A stretch of DNA of 55,105 nt, taken from NCBI GenBank assembly GCA_003599865.1, contig QZKS01000073.1:1-55105 (forward strand). Direction: 5' to 3'. How positions within the stretch are numbered: position 1 is the first letter of the stretch; each line of letters starts with the position of its first letter. The notes under the pieces are model-generated. The model did not search any database. It was not told the origin of the DNA and saw only the letters and a list, made by a program, of their open reading frames with translations. Of this stretch, positions 23,904-33,512 are shown piece after piece. Source of the DNA: Desulfobacteraceae bacterium. GTDB lineage: Bacteria; Desulfobacterota; Desulfobacteria; Desulfobacterales; SURF-7. The position numbers and the translations under genes were made by a program.

Positions 23904-25448
23904 ATGACAAATGAAAATATTGGGATGATAAAGCCCGATCAGCTGATAGAAATTGCATTACGACGCCGATGGTTTTTAATTATCCCTTTCTGTATCGCCA
24001 TGATAGCCGGGATAGGTCTTGCGCTGTTTTTTCCCAAATCCTATGAAGCCAGCACCTTGATATTAATCGAAGTTCAACGTGTTCCAACAGATTATGTGCG
24101 ATCCATTGTATCCTCTGATCTTGATGCCAGAATCAATACCATATCCCAGCAGATTTTGAGCCGGACAAATCTGGAAAAAGTCATTACCCGATTGAATCTT
24201 TTCTCTGATGAAAAATATAAAAACATGCTGCTGACGGATAAGATTGAAATCATGCGTCGTAAAATTCAGATTAGTGTGACAAGGGGTGGGGGAGGACACG
24301 CCCGTGAACCCGACTCTTTCACTATTACTTATAGCGGAAAATCACCTGAGGATGTCATGAATGTGGTGAATACGTTGGCATCCCATTTTATTGATGAAAA
24401 TCTGAAGGTTCGTGAAGAACAGGCGTCCGGCACAAGCAGCTTCCTTGAAGGGGAGCTTTTTTCCATGAGGAAAAAACTTGAGGAAGTTGAAGAGACCATG
24501 AAGGATTATCGAAGAAAGTTCATGGGAGAGCTTCCGGAGCAGCTTGAAAGCAACTTAAGGATTCTGGACAGATTGCAGGAACAACAGCTTGACAGACAGA
24601 CCCGACTGAGTGATGCGAAAAACAGGCTTTCCATATTGACAAGCAATATCGCCTCTTCCCAGGTGTCCGCACTTGGCTCTTCAGAAGGTACAACGGATAT
24701 CAATCAGCTTAATGAGCAATTGAACGCGCTAATGACTAAATATACAGACCGCCATCCTGATGTAATCCGGTTGAAAAAAACCATCGCAAGCCTGAAGGCG
24801 AGAATGGATCAGGCAGAGGGGGGCGAGAAGGTTGTTGCCGGCACGATGTCACTTGCAGACAGACAGGCGCTGCTTGAAATCAATCAAGAGTTGAATTCTC
24901 TGAAAAATGAAATATCAGATCTTCAGTCGCAGATTAATCAGTATAAAATCCGTGTTGAGAATACACCAAAACGGGAGCAGGAGCTGATGAGCCTGCAACG
25001 CGACTATACCAACATACAAGAGTCCTATAGCTCTTTGTTGAGGCGGAAATTAGAAGCTGAAATCGCTGTGAATATGGAAAAGAAACAACAGGGGGAGCGT
25101 TTCCGGATCCTTGATTATGCACGGCTTCCGGAAAAGCCCGCCTCTCCGGATATGAGGAAGCTGTTTATAATTGTTACCGTGGCAGGGATAGGATTGGGAT
25201 GCGGGATCATTTTTTTGATGGAACATTTAGACACTTCATTCCGGCAATCTTCTCAAATCGAATCCTTCCTGGGAATTCCTGTAATCGCTGAAATACCGAG
25301 TATCCAGTATCCGGAAGATCTGTCAAGGGATCGAGTTCATCAGGCGGCAACCATTTTATTTCTGGTTATTTCCGGTTTGCTGTTTGTAGCTTTTTTATTC
25401 GTCACCATGATCGGAGTTGAACAACTTAAGCGAATTATGACTATTTAG
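23904..25448 (+). CDS. exosortase-system polysaccharide chain-length determinant (Wzz/GNVR family)
   Basis: The product is 514 aa. An N-terminal Wzz domain has a transmembrane helix at about residues 27-47, followed by a long periplasmic coiled-coil region (residues 150-370, with LEEVEETMKDYRRKF and LNEQLNALMTKYTDRHPDVIRLKKTIASLKA). The GNVR-type segment TPKREQELMSLQRDYTNIQESYSSLLRRKLEAEIA follows. A second membrane helix is near 425-447 after PEKPASPDMRK, and a third closes the protein. It sets polymer length together with the autokinase encoded next. The family is characteristic of exosortase-linked EPS loci. The ribosome site is weak. Confidence 0.9.
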   Translation: MTNENIGMIKPDQLIEIALRRRWFLIIPFCIAMIAGIGLALFFPKSYEASTLILIEVQRVPTDYVRSIVSSDLDARINTISQQILSRTNLEKVITRLNLFSDEKYKNMLLTDKIEIMRRKIQISVTRGGGGHAREPDSFTITYSGKSPEDVMNVVNTLASHFIDENLKVREEQASGTSSFLEGELFSMRKKLEEVEETMKDYRRKFMGELPEQLESNLRILDRLQEQQLDRQTRLSDAKNRLSILTSNIASSQVSALGSSEGTTDINQLNEQLNALMTKYTDRHPDVIRLKKTIASLKARMDQAEGGEKVVAGTMSLADRQALLEINQELNSLKNEISDLQSQINQYKIRVENTPKREQELMSLQRDYTNIQESYSSLLRRKLEAEIAVNMEKKQQGERFRILDYARLPEKPASPDMRKLFIIVTVAGIGLGCGIIFLMEHLDTSFRQSSQIESFLGIPVIAEIPSIQYPEDLSRDRVHQAATILFLVISGLLFVAFLFVTMIGVEQLKRIMTI

Positions 25449-25526
25449 TCGGAATAATGGCGCCTGTAAATCGACTGATTTACCTTTTATGAGTGTGCAT
25501 TAATCAGAGACAAAAGGGGAAACCTC

Positions 25527-26360
25527 TTGGGCAAAGTATTCGATGCATTAGAAAAGTCAAATCAAAAAATAAGTATAGAGCCTCTTGCATCTGATGAAAG
25601 GAAAAACCAGGACAGGGATGATTCTGCGCAGGTTGAAGGCAGGTCACAATCTAATACTGCTCGGTTTGATAAGAGCCTGGTTACGATTCTGGAGCCGCAT
25701 TCTTTTGAGTCGGAACAGTTTAAAATTTTAAGAGCAAACATTCTATTTCCGACATCAGGCAAACCGCCGAGAATGATCATGGTTACCAGCGCCGTACCAG
25801 GGGAGGGAAAGTCTTTTGTCGCTTCAAACCTTGCCATCAGCATTGCACAAAACATTGATGAACATGTACTGTTGATGGATTGTGATTTGCGTCTGCCATC
25901 CATACATAATCGGTTTCATTTTGAATCAAAAACCGGATTAAGCGATTATTTAACCGGCGATGTTCCTCTTTCTTCCCTATTGGTTAAAGTCGGGGTTGAC
26001 AAGCTTTCCATTCTTCCCGGAGGAAAGCCTCCTGCAAACCCTGCTGAGCTGCTTTCCTCTGAAAAGATGACACAGCTTTTGGAAGAGGTGAAGCTACGGT
26101 ATGAAGACCGCTACATTATTATTGATTCTGCGCCTCCGCAGTTGACTGCTGAATCCAGCGCCCTGGCAAGGCAGGTTGATGGAATAGTTCTTGTGATTAA
26201 CTATGGGAAAACAAAACGGGAATTAATATCAGATCTTATTGAAATATTAGGGAAAGAAAAAATAATAGGGATCGTTTTTAACCGCTTCAACCTGCGGTCA
26301 TCCACCTATTATGGCTATGGTAAATACAGCCATTATGGGAAATATTACGGTACGAAATAG
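25527..26360 (+). CDS. exosortase-system tyrosine autokinase (BY-kinase, Wzc cytoplasmic-domain type)
   Basis: The product is 277 aa from a TTG start, supported by AAGGGGA six bases upstream. It has the BY-kinase Walker A TSAVPGEGKS (87-96), Walker A' LLMDCDLRLPS (115-125) and Walker B IIIDSAPP. The C-terminus is a tyrosine cluster, YYGYGKYSHYGKYYG, the usual autophosphorylation tail. The start MGKVFDALEKS is typical of the exosortase-locus subfamily. It works with the membrane chain-length protein immediately upstream, phosphorylating its own tail in cycles that control polymer assembly and export. Confidence 0.93.
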   Translation: MGKVFDALEKSNQKISIEPLASDERKNQDRDDSAQVEGRSQSNTARFDKSLVTILEPHSFESEQFKILRANILFPTSGKPPRMIMVTSAVPGEGKSFVASNLAISIAQNIDEHVLLMDCDLRLPSIHNRFHFESKTGLSDYLTGDVPLSSLLVKVGVDKLSILPGGKPPANPAELLSSEKMTQLLEEVKLRYEDRYIIIDSAPPQLTAESSALARQVDGIVLVINYGKTKRELISDLIEILGKEKIIGIVFNRFNLRSSTYYGYGKYSHYGKYYGTK

Positions 26361-26428
26361 CGGAGTGAGTAAACGTAATCATTGGTGGTATCAACAAAGG
26401 ATTAAGGTGAGTTACAAAAAGAAATGAT

Positions 26429-27823
26429 ATGCTTAGAATATTTAAACAATATTACCCAATACGAAATATTTTTTTTGTAATTGGTGAATTTATATTAATT
26501 TCAGCTTCCGTCCTGCTGGCTACCTGGATTATTCTTGATAACGATGCTATTATTCCATCTTCCGGATTATATTCAAAAATTCTGTTAATAACAATCACCT
26601 ATCAAATCTGTTTTTATTATAATGATCTTTATGATTTAAAAATTACTGATAGTTATTCGGAGTTGAGTACCCGGTTGCTTCAATCGATTGGTGCTGCCTC
26701 TATTCTTCTCGCCGGTGTTTATTTTGCTTTTCCCCAGGTCATTATCGGGCGGAATATTTTTATCGTCAGCGTTATTTTTGCACCCTTATTAATCATATTA
26801 TGGCGATTTTTCTATGCAATCATTTTACAAAAAGGATTATTCAACCAAAAAATTATTCTCCTTGGGTCAAGCGAACTTGCAAGGGATATAATCAAGGAAA
26901 TTAATGAAAAGAAAGATAGCGGATATGAGATTTCGATAGTTGTTGAAGAAGATGGAAATGAATTTCTAATTCCCTATATCGACCATAGCAAAGTTAGACA
27001 TAGAAAAAAATATGATGGTCTTTATGATATTGCCAAAGAGTTTAACATTAATAAAATTGTTGTCGCAATTAAACAGAGAAGAGGCGCTTTCCCTGCAAGA
27101 GAATTGCTGGATTGCCGAGTAAGGGGAATCGATATTATTAAAGGCAATACCTTTTATGAAATGTTGACCGGAAAACTGATTGTCGATCAGATCAATCCTG
27201 ACTGGTTAATTTTTTCCAGAGGGTTTCGAATTCCCAGAAGGGTTCGAATTGCAAAACGAATCATTGATATCCTGGTGTCTCTGGTAATGCTCATTGCGTT
27301 GGCACCATTAATTGCTCTTGTCTCCCTATTGATCAAAATCGATTCAAAAGGTCCGATCTTTTTTTCACAGGAGAGGGTGGGGGAGAAGCGGAATATTTTT
27401 AAAATTCATAAATTCAGATCCATGGTAGAAAATGCGGAGAAAAAAACCGGCCCCATTTGGTCAATGGATAATGATGATCGTATCACAAGAGTCGGGAGAA
27501 TCATACGCAAGCTCAGGATTGATGAAATACCCCAGTTGTGGAATGTGTTGAAAAGTGAAATGAGTTTTGTCGGGCCAAGGCCTGAGCGGGAATTCTTTGT
27601 CAAAGAACTGGAGGAAAAAATACCCTACTACGGCGAAAGGTTCATCGTAAAACCGGGGATTACCGGTTGGGCCCAGGTCAGTTACGGATATGGCGCATCA
27701 GTGGATGATGCGATCGAGAAATTGAATTATGATCTGTTTTACACAAAGAACTTTTCGATTTTTATGGATCTGATGATCATTGCGCGTACTGTTAAAATTG
27801 TCTTGTTTGGCAAGGGCCGATAA
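26429..27823 (+). CDS. initiating sugar-1-phosphate transferase (polyprenyl-phosphate; exosortase locus type)
   Basis: The product is 464 aa. The N-terminal half has four membrane helices and a CoA-binding-like Rossmann region (KIILLGSSELARDIIKEI). The C-terminal bacterial sugar transferase domain begins with a fifth helix at KRIIDILVSLVMLIALAPLIAL and contains FFSQERVGEKRNIFKIHKFRSM, KLRIDEIPQLWNVLKSEMSFVGPRPE and KPGITGWAQVSYGYGAS. It loads the first sugar phosphate onto undecaprenyl phosphate. The layout matches the EpsB-type transferase of exosortase loci. A repeat-derived hairpin follows the gene. Confidence 0.93.
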   Translation: MLRIFKQYYPIRNIFFVIGEFILISASVLLATWIILDNDAIIPSSGLYSKILLITITYQICFYYNDLYDLKITDSYSELSTRLLQSIGAASILLAGVYFAFPQVIIGRNIFIVSVIFAPLLIILWRFFYAIILQKGLFNQKIILLGSSELARDIIKEINEKKDSGYEISIVVEEDGNEFLIPYIDHSKVRHRKKYDGLYDIAKEFNINKIVVAIKQRRGAFPARELLDCRVRGIDIIKGNTFYEMLTGKLIVDQINPDWLIFSRGFRIPRRVRIAKRIIDILVSLVMLIALAPLIALVSLLIKIDSKGPIFFSQERVGEKRNIFKIHKFRSMVENAEKKTGPIWSMDNDDRITRVGRIIRKLRIDEIPQLWNVLKSEMSFVGPRPEREFFVKELEEKIPYYGERFIVKPGITGWAQVSYGYGASVDDAIEKLNYDLFYTKNFSIFMDLMIIARTVKIVLFGKGR

Positions 27824-27847
27824 TTTCAAGGCCTCACTGGATCGTAG

Positions 27848-27946
27848 TGAACTCATGAAAAGTCTGCGTTTTTCTTTTTTGTTATGCCGGGCTTGGTTCG
27901 GAATCGTACCATTGCAAAAGGCCGGATTCTGAATCAAGCCCGGCAT
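27848..27946. repeat. decayed copy of the 8733 inverted-repeat element
   Basis: The left end TGAACTCATGAAAAGTC closely matches the left end of the element at 8733 (TGAACTCGTAAAAAGTC). It is followed by a long imperfect hairpin with arms ATGCCGGGCTTGGTTC (27884-27899) and GAATCAAGCCCGGCAT (27931-27946), 15 of 16 bases pairing. The right terminal repeat is not recognisable. The hairpin sits 25 bases or more after the sugar transferase stop and could also lower read-through. Confidence 0.7.
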
Positions 27947-28018
27947 GACGGTTTTACAGAGGCATTCCTTTTTTTAAATTGTAAACGACAGGGCGGAGCT
28001 GTACATTCAGGTTCTCGG

Positions 28019-28024
28019 TATAAT
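28019..28024 (+). promoter_or_regulatory. possible -10 element before the export gene
   Basis: A perfect TATAAT lies 31 bases before the ATG at 28055. No convincing -35 is found at 16-18 bases upstream, so this is a weak promoter call. A local promoter would make sense because a repeat hairpin separates this gene from the upstream EPS genes. Confidence 0.35.
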
Positions 28025-28054
28025 AGAAACAAATATACAAAAAGGAAATAACCA

Positions 28055-28675
28055 ATGAATATAAAAACCAATAAAAATCTCTATTATATTTATCTGTTTT
28101 GGATGGCCATTCTCATTTCTCCGCATGCCTCTTTTTGCCAAGAATCAGAACTAAAAGACAAAGGTAATGATACCTTATTTGCGGAGATAAAGGATTATGC
28201 AATCGGCAGCGGTGATGTATTGGATATTATCACCTGGAAAGAAGCAGATTTTTCACGTGAAGAGCTTTTTGTAAGGATCGACGGTAAAGTTACATTTCCG
28301 CTGCTTGGTGACATTCAGGCAGCCGGCAGAACGCCACAACAACTGAAAGAAGATATTGAAAGGCAGTTGAAAACATATGTCGGATCGCCGGTTGTTACGG
28401 TTACCGTCAGGGTTCCGGGGAGCCAGAAATTTTATATTCTTGGAGAGGTTGTACGCACAGGGGAGTATAACCTTGTCAAACATCTCACCATTATCCAGGC
28501 ATTTGCCCTTGCCGGAGGTTTCACGGAATGGGCTTCAAAAGATGAAATCATTCTGTTCCGTGTTGAAGAAGGGAAGGAAAAAATTATTCGGGTTAATTAT
28601 AAAAAAATACTCAAAGGAGATGATTTCAATAACAATATTTTCATCAAGGCAAACGATACCATCATTGTGCCCTAA
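28055..28675 (+). CDS. polysaccharide export protein (Wza-like, poly-export plus SLBB)
   Basis: The product is 206 aa. A signal peptide (about residues 1-29, ending SFCQE) has a Cys but no good lipobox. The poly-export domain starts YAIGSGDVLDIITWKE and contains VRIDGKVTFPLLGDIQAAGRTPQQLKEDIE. One SLBB domain follows (FYILGEVVRTGEYNLVKHLTIIQAFALAGGFTEWAS). It is shorter than Wza (about 380 aa) and lacks the C-terminal outer-membrane helix, so it would need a separate outer-membrane channel. The beta-barrel gene directly downstream is the obvious candidate. Confidence 0.9.
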   Translation: MNIKTNKNLYYIYLFWMAILISPHASFCQESELKDKGNDTLFAEIKDYAIGSGDVLDIITWKEADFSREELFVRIDGKVTFPLLGDIQAAGRTPQQLKEDIERQLKTYVGSPVVTVTVRVPGSQKFYILGEVVRTGEYNLVKHLTIIQAFALAGGFTEWASKDEIILFRVEEGKEKIIRVNYKKILKGDDFNNNIFIKANDTIIVP

Positions 28676-28699
28676 ACAATCGGCGGTTTTTAAATCGGT

Positions 28700-30181
28700 A
28701 TGAATCATTCCGGGTTTATATTCAAAAGAACGATAATCAGTCTTGCTTTTATTTTTTTATGCCAACCTATAGTCATTCAGGCAGAAGCAGCTGTCATTAC
28801 CTTCCTTCCCAGACTCTCCGTAGAAGAGGAATACACCAGTAATTTTTTCCTTACAAGAGATCGGGAGGAAGATGACTTCTCTACCATTGTCACTCCCGGA
28901 TTTGTCACTCAACTGCAAGGCAAGATGAGCAGCATCGCATTTTATTATGATCCCGCTTATCATTATTATTCCGATCATACAGAATATAACGGATGGTCTC
29001 ATAGCGCCGGTTTAACCGGTACGCATCGGGCAGCAAAAAATACAACAATCGATTTTGTTAATTCTTTTCTGTATACTTCAGAACCATCCGTCACACCGAA
29101 TACTGTTGCGACGTACATGGGGGAATCTTCCACAACAGAAAGTTCAGTGACCAGACCCGCACCATCTTTTGATTCAGGTCCCACGCACATATCCGGAAGT
29201 AGTGGTGCAACCTCTTCTTTTGACTCTATCGGAAGTCAGGACACACAGATTTTAAACAGGGATATTTCACTGCGCAGGTCCCGGGAGACGTACTACACCA
29301 ATAATGCCAATCTGGGCTTAACCCGTCAGTTTGGTATCAATGATTCAATGCATCTCGATTATACATACACCATATTGGAAAATGATGATCCCGGGATTGA
29401 CGATAATCAAAGCCATAGCCCTTCCATTCTCTTTTCCTACTGGTTTGTTCCCAATCAATGGCGGGTTGAAACCGGCGGAGCATATACCAGAGGATTATAC
29501 GATGGGCTTTCAGATGATTTCAACAGCTGGCAGGCTGATGTTGAAATTTTCAGACAATTTGATCGCCATATCGAAGGATTGATCCGTTATAGCCATTCTT
29601 CCATATCGTTTGACGGGGATACGGAGGATTACCAGGTTTACAATCCATCCATCGGTATTCGATATATTACACAGGAAGGAACGAATATTCATGTGAGTGT
29701 AGGGTACTATGTCCAGGATCGGAAAATCAGTGAAGATGACTCCGGTTTTATCGTCAATTGTGATCTTGAAAAATCATGGAGTTACAGACAGGCATCCATT
29801 CAGCTTAGCGGTTCAAGCGGTTATGATCTCTCTTATCTTGATGCGGCCAACCTTGGATTCAGGCTATATTATGGCGCCGGCATCAACGCTCAATATCGTT
29901 TTACAAGACATACAACCGGGTATCTTTTTTCTTCTTATCAATGGGACGACTATCCGTCTGATCCTTCTTCTGCAGGGGAGGATAGGGAAGATCATAACCT
30001 GGAATATGGTCTTGGCTTTTCCTACCGGGCGTTGTCATGGCTATCGACAAGAATTCAGGGTTCTACCCGATTGGTAAAATCATCAATACATGTAAGCGAT
30101 CCTGATGATGATCCGGATTTTGTGGATAATCGGGTTTTACTTGGAATTACTATTTCACCTTCACAACCATACCGATATTAA
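28700..30181 (+). CDS. outer-membrane beta-barrel protein of the exopolysaccharide locus
   Basis: The product is 493 aa. A signal peptide (cleavage near VIQAEA) is followed by ITFLPRLSVEEEYTSNFFLTRDREEDDFSTIVTPGF, a start typical of the large barrel found in exosortase EPS loci. The rest is alternating strands with aromatic girdles, ending PSQPYRY. Residues about 130-190 form a low-complexity Ser/Thr loop. It probably forms the outer-membrane exit for the polymer, working with the short export protein encoded 24 bases upstream. Family assignment rests on context and pattern rather than a catalytic motif. Confidence 0.8.
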   Translation: MNHSGFIFKRTIISLAFIFLCQPIVIQAEAAVITFLPRLSVEEEYTSNFFLTRDREEDDFSTIVTPGFVTQLQGKMSSIAFYYDPAYHYYSDHTEYNGWSHSAGLTGTHRAAKNTTIDFVNSFLYTSEPSVTPNTVATYMGESSTTESSVTRPAPSFDSGPTHISGSSGATSSFDSIGSQDTQILNRDISLRRSRETYYTNNANLGLTRQFGINDSMHLDYTYTILENDDPGIDDNQSHSPSILFSYWFVPNQWRVETGGAYTRGLYDGLSDDFNSWQADVEIFRQFDRHIEGLIRYSHSSISFDGDTEDYQVYNPSIGIRYITQEGTNIHVSVGYYVQDRKISEDDSGFIVNCDLEKSWSYRQASIQLSGSSGYDLSYLDAANLGFRLYYGAGINAQYRFTRHTTGYLFSSYQWDDYPSDPSSAGEDREDHNLEYGLGFSYRALSWLSTRIQGSTRLVKSSIHVSDPDDDPDFVDNRVLLGITISPSQPYRY

Positions 30182-30189
30182 TAATTGCC

Positions 30190-32166
30190 ATGTGCGGAAT
30201 AGCAGGAATCATCAATTTTAATCAAGCGGAAGAAAAGCAGGACCTTCTTGGGCGAATGATCGGGATGATCCGTCACAGGGGGCCTGATTCGGCTGGTATT
30301 TATCTGAACGGCCCGGCCGGTCTTGGTCATGCAAGATTGAGCATTATCGATTTGCAGACCGGCGATCAGCCCATCCATAATGAGGATCGAACCGTCTGGG
30401 TGATATTCAACGGAGAGATCTTTAATTATCCTGAGCTGAGAAAGGACCTGATCGACCGGGGGCATCATTTTTATACCCATTCCGATACGGAAATCCTTGT
30501 CCATCTGTATGAAGAAGATGGCCCTGAAATGTTTTCAAAACTCAATGGTCAGTTCGCCATTGCGTTATGGGACAAGACAAAGCAGGGACTGCTTCTTGCC
30601 CGTGATCGGGTCGGGATTCGTCCGCTTTTTTATCATCATGAACAGGGACGGCTGGTGTTCGGCTCTGAAATCAAGGCCGTTTTCGCGGATGAAACCATTC
30701 CCCGAAAGCTCGACCCGCAAACCATTGCCGATATTTTTACATGCTGGACACCGATAGGTGTATCAACGCCATTTCAGGGTATTTTCCAGGTTCGTCCCGG
30801 GCACTATGCGCTTTTTTCCAAAAATGGTTTTCTGGAAAAATCCTACTGGCATCTTCCATATTCATCCCTGGAGCCGAAAAGCCGTCCGCTGGAAGAATGG
30901 GTTGATGAACTCAATGTGCTTGTTAAGGATGCTACCAGAATACGGCTTCGGGCAGACGTTCCGGTTGGCGCATATCTCAGCGGCGGCATAGACAGCACCT
31001 ACATTAGTTCTCTTGTGAGAAATTTTTTTAACAATCGCCTGTCAACATTTTCCGTGAGTTTTGCCGATGAACGTTTTAATGAATGTTCCTATCAGGAAAT
31101 TGCAGTCAATGCACTGCAAACAAAACATCATGTGATCAATTGTCAAGATGAGGACATCGGAAATATCTTCCCCCGGGTGATCTGGCACACGGAAACGCCG
31201 ATTATCAGAACAGCACCGGCGCCACTTTATCTGTTATCGGGTCTGGTTCGCAAAAATGATTTTAAGGTTGTTTTAACCGGTGAGGGTGCGGATGAGATTT
31301 TTGCCGGTTACAATATTTTCAAGGAGGATAAGGTCCGGCGTTTCTGGGCCCGTAATCCGGATTCAAAAATACGATTCAGACTGCTTGAAAAACTTTATCC
31401 GTATATCTTTACAAAGGAAAATGAAAAGGCAGGCAAGTTTTTAACCGGGTTTTTTAAAAAAGGACTTCATCAGACGGATTCGCCGGTATACTCCCATATA
31501 TTGAGATGGCAGAATACATCCCAGACCAAAACGTTTTTCCATCCGGACTTCATTGCCGGTACAGGGGATCTGGAACAGTTTGTGAGTCGTTTTGCATCGA
31601 CGCTTCCCCATGATTTCATGAACTGGAAACCCTTGTCACGGGCACAATTTATTGAGAATACGGTTTTTATGTCCAACTACCTGTTGTCTTCCCAGGGAGA
31701 CCGCATGGCCATGGCAAATTCAATTGAAGGACGATATCCGTTTTTGGATTATCGTGTCATTGAATTCGCATGCCGTGTTCCTGTAAAATTCCGAATGAAC
31801 GGGCTGGAAGAAAAATACATCCTGAAGAAAGCGGCAAAGGGCCTGATTCCGGAAGCACTTATCAAAAGGGTCAAACAGCCGTATCGAGCCCCCATCAGTT
31901 CTTGTTTTTTCAGGAAGCCTTCCCCGGCCTATGTTTCGACAATGTTATCCGAACATGCCATTCAAAAGAACGGATATTTTGATGAAAAAAAAGTAGCCGG
32001 TCTGGTGAAAAAGAGCAGCGGCCAAAATGGAATGCTTCTCAGCGAACGGGAGAATATGGCACTGGCAGGTATACTTTCAACCCAGCTGCTGGACCATTTG
32101 TTTATCAGCAATTTTTCTCAACAGGCACCATACCCGAATGAGGATATGGTCATATTTACGGATTGA
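30190..32166 (+). CDS. asparagine-synthetase-type amidotransferase, exosortase-associated
   Basis: The product is 658 aa. The N-terminal class II glutaminase begins MCGIAGIINF, with Cys2 as nucleophile, and has RHRGPDSAGIY and GHARLSIIDL. The synthetase domain has the PP-loop YLSGGIDSTYISSLV near residue 260 and VLTGEGADEIFAGY near 360. The C-terminus SSQGDRMAMANSIEGRYPFLDYRVIEFACRVP is typical of the exosortase-system branch. It probably transfers glutamine-derived ammonia to a carboxyl group on a sugar or carrier-bound acid rather than making free asparagine. It starts nine bases after the barrel gene, so it is in the same transcription unit. Confidence 0.92.
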   Translation: MCGIAGIINFNQAEEKQDLLGRMIGMIRHRGPDSAGIYLNGPAGLGHARLSIIDLQTGDQPIHNEDRTVWVIFNGEIFNYPELRKDLIDRGHHFYTHSDTEILVHLYEEDGPEMFSKLNGQFAIALWDKTKQGLLLARDRVGIRPLFYHHEQGRLVFGSEIKAVFADETIPRKLDPQTIADIFTCWTPIGVSTPFQGIFQVRPGHYALFSKNGFLEKSYWHLPYSSLEPKSRPLEEWVDELNVLVKDATRIRLRADVPVGAYLSGGIDSTYISSLVRNFFNNRLSTFSVSFADERFNECSYQEIAVNALQTKHHVINCQDEDIGNIFPRVIWHTETPIIRTAPAPLYLLSGLVRKNDFKVVLTGEGADEIFAGYNIFKEDKVRRFWARNPDSKIRFRLLEKLYPYIFTKENEKAGKFLTGFFKKGLHQTDSPVYSHILRWQNTSQTKTFFHPDFIAGTGDLEQFVSRFASTLPHDFMNWKPLSRAQFIENTVFMSNYLLSSQGDRMAMANSIEGRYPFLDYRVIEFACRVPVKFRMNGLEEKYILKKAAKGLIPEALIKRVKQPYRAPISSCFFRKPSPAYVSTMLSEHAIQKNGYFDEKKVAGLVKKSSGQNGMLLSERENMALAGILSTQLLDHLFISNFSQQAPYPNEDMVIFTD

Positions 32167-32239
32167 TTATTTTTTGGAAATCGACAGGTTTGAATATTTT
32201 GTGAGTCCTTGATTGACCACAGGAAAGGGAATCCATTCA

Positions 32240-33226
32240 ATGGGAATAATATTTTCTTCAGATGTTCTAAGGCTTGATGCAGAACAGGAAGTTGGAAAAA
32301 TTTCAGAGCGGCTGAAACAGATCATGACAAAACAACTGAAAAGAAGAGGGCTGGTTGTCGGCCTTTCCGGAGGAATTGACAGCAGCGTGACCGCTGCGCT
32401 GGCGGTAAATGCCCTTGGATCTGATCGTGTTCTGGCCCTGCAAATGCCGGAGCGTCATTCTGCGGAAGAGACATTGCAGTTGAGCGGCATGGTTGCGGAT
32501 CATTTCGGCATTGAAAAAATTCATGAAGATATCACGGGTATTCTGGAAGCGGTCGGCTGCTACACACGATATGATGAAGCTGTTCGTAAGGTGATTCCGG
32601 AGTATGGAGAGGGATGGAAATCAAAAATTGTCATTCCCAGCGTTCTTGAAACCAGGGGGTTCAGCCTGTTTTCCGTTGTAGCGGAAAGTCCGGACAGAAA
32701 TTTGGTCAAAGAAAGACTTCCCTTAAAAGCGTATCTTGAAATTGTAGCGGCAACCAATTTCAAGCAAAGAATTCGGAAAATGCTGGAATATTATCATGCC
32801 GACCGGCTCAATTATGCGGTTTCCGGCACTCCGAACCGCCTTGAGTATGATCAGGGTTTTTTTGTGAAACTGGGCGATGGCGCTGCGGATGTAAAACCCA
32901 TAGCACATCTGTATAAATCTCAGGTTTATCAGCTTGCCGAATATCTGGGAGTTCCAGCCGGGATCCGTAAAAGACCACCGACTACCGACACATATTCATT
33001 GGCACAAGGGCAGGATGAGTTCTACTTTTCCCTGTCCTACGATAAAATGGACCTGTGCCTGTATGGGAAAAATAATCATATTGCAACAAAAGAAGTGGGA
33101 AAGGTTTTAAATTTGGCGCCCGAACAGGTGCAGCGGGTATATGACGATATCGACACCAAAAGATTGACAACCCGATATCTTCACCTGCCGGGTATTTTGA
33201 TTGATCCTGTTTCTGAAATTCAATAG
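32240..33226 (+). CDS. NadE-like ATP-dependent amide synthetase
   Basis: The product is 328 aa from the ATG at 32240, supported by GGGA nine bases upstream; a TTG at 32213 is less likely. The adenylation P-loop is GLSGGIDSSVTAALA (about 40-54). The NAD synthetase marks KLGDGAADVKPIAHLYKSQVYQLAEYLGVP and IRKRPPT are present. Compared with NadE (about 275 aa) it has about 50 extra residues in the middle, and the usual TDEEELG segment is replaced by AQGQDEFYFSLSYDKM. It may still make NAD, but its place between an amidotransferase and an ACP suggests a role in amidating an EPS building block. Confidence 0.8.
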   Translation: MGIIFSSDVLRLDAEQEVGKISERLKQIMTKQLKRRGLVVGLSGGIDSSVTAALAVNALGSDRVLALQMPERHSAEETLQLSGMVADHFGIEKIHEDITGILEAVGCYTRYDEAVRKVIPEYGEGWKSKIVIPSVLETRGFSLFSVVAESPDRNLVKERLPLKAYLEIVAATNFKQRIRKMLEYYHADRLNYAVSGTPNRLEYDQGFFVKLGDGAADVKPIAHLYKSQVYQLAEYLGVPAGIRKRPPTTDTYSLAQGQDEFYFSLSYDKMDLCLYGKNNHIATKEVGKVLNLAPEQVQRVYDDIDTKRLTTRYLHLPGILIDPVSEIQ

Positions 33227-33257
33227 CATTCTTTATTCGGGTAAGAAGAGGTTTGTG

Positions 33258-33512
33258 ATGAGTGATACAAAAGAAAAAGTACGAACGTTTATTGTAGAAA
33301 ATTTTATGTTCGGCAATGATGAAGGCCTTTCCGATGATACTTCTTTTCTGGAAGAGGGCATAATAGACTCCACCGGTGTTCTGGAATTAGTTGATTTCCT
33401 GGAGCAAACATTCTCCATTAAGGTGGATGATGAAGAATTGATTCCGGAAAATCTGGATTCCATAAAAAATCTTATTGTATATCTTTCTAAAAAGCTTCAA
33501 CGAGCAGCATGA
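33258..33512 (+). CDS. acyl carrier protein of the exopolysaccharide locus
   Basis: The product is 84 aa from the ATG at 33258 (MSDTKEKV). The attachment Ser is in EEGIIDSTGVLELVDFLEQTF, a DSxGxLE form typical of stand-alone carriers for AMP-ligases rather than the FAS carrier (DSLD). It overlaps the AMP-ligase gene by ATGA, so the two are a functional pair: the ligase adenylates an acid and loads it on this carrier. Confidence 0.92.
   Translation: MSDTKEKVRTFIVENFMFGNDEGLSDDTSFLEEGIIDSTGVLELVDFLEQTFSIKVDDEELIPENLDSIKNLIVYLSKKLQRAA

Noticed and set aside
27979-27987. TTGTAAACG upstream of the export gene, resembling a BirA half-site
   Set aside because: There is no matching right half-site and no link between this locus and biotin.
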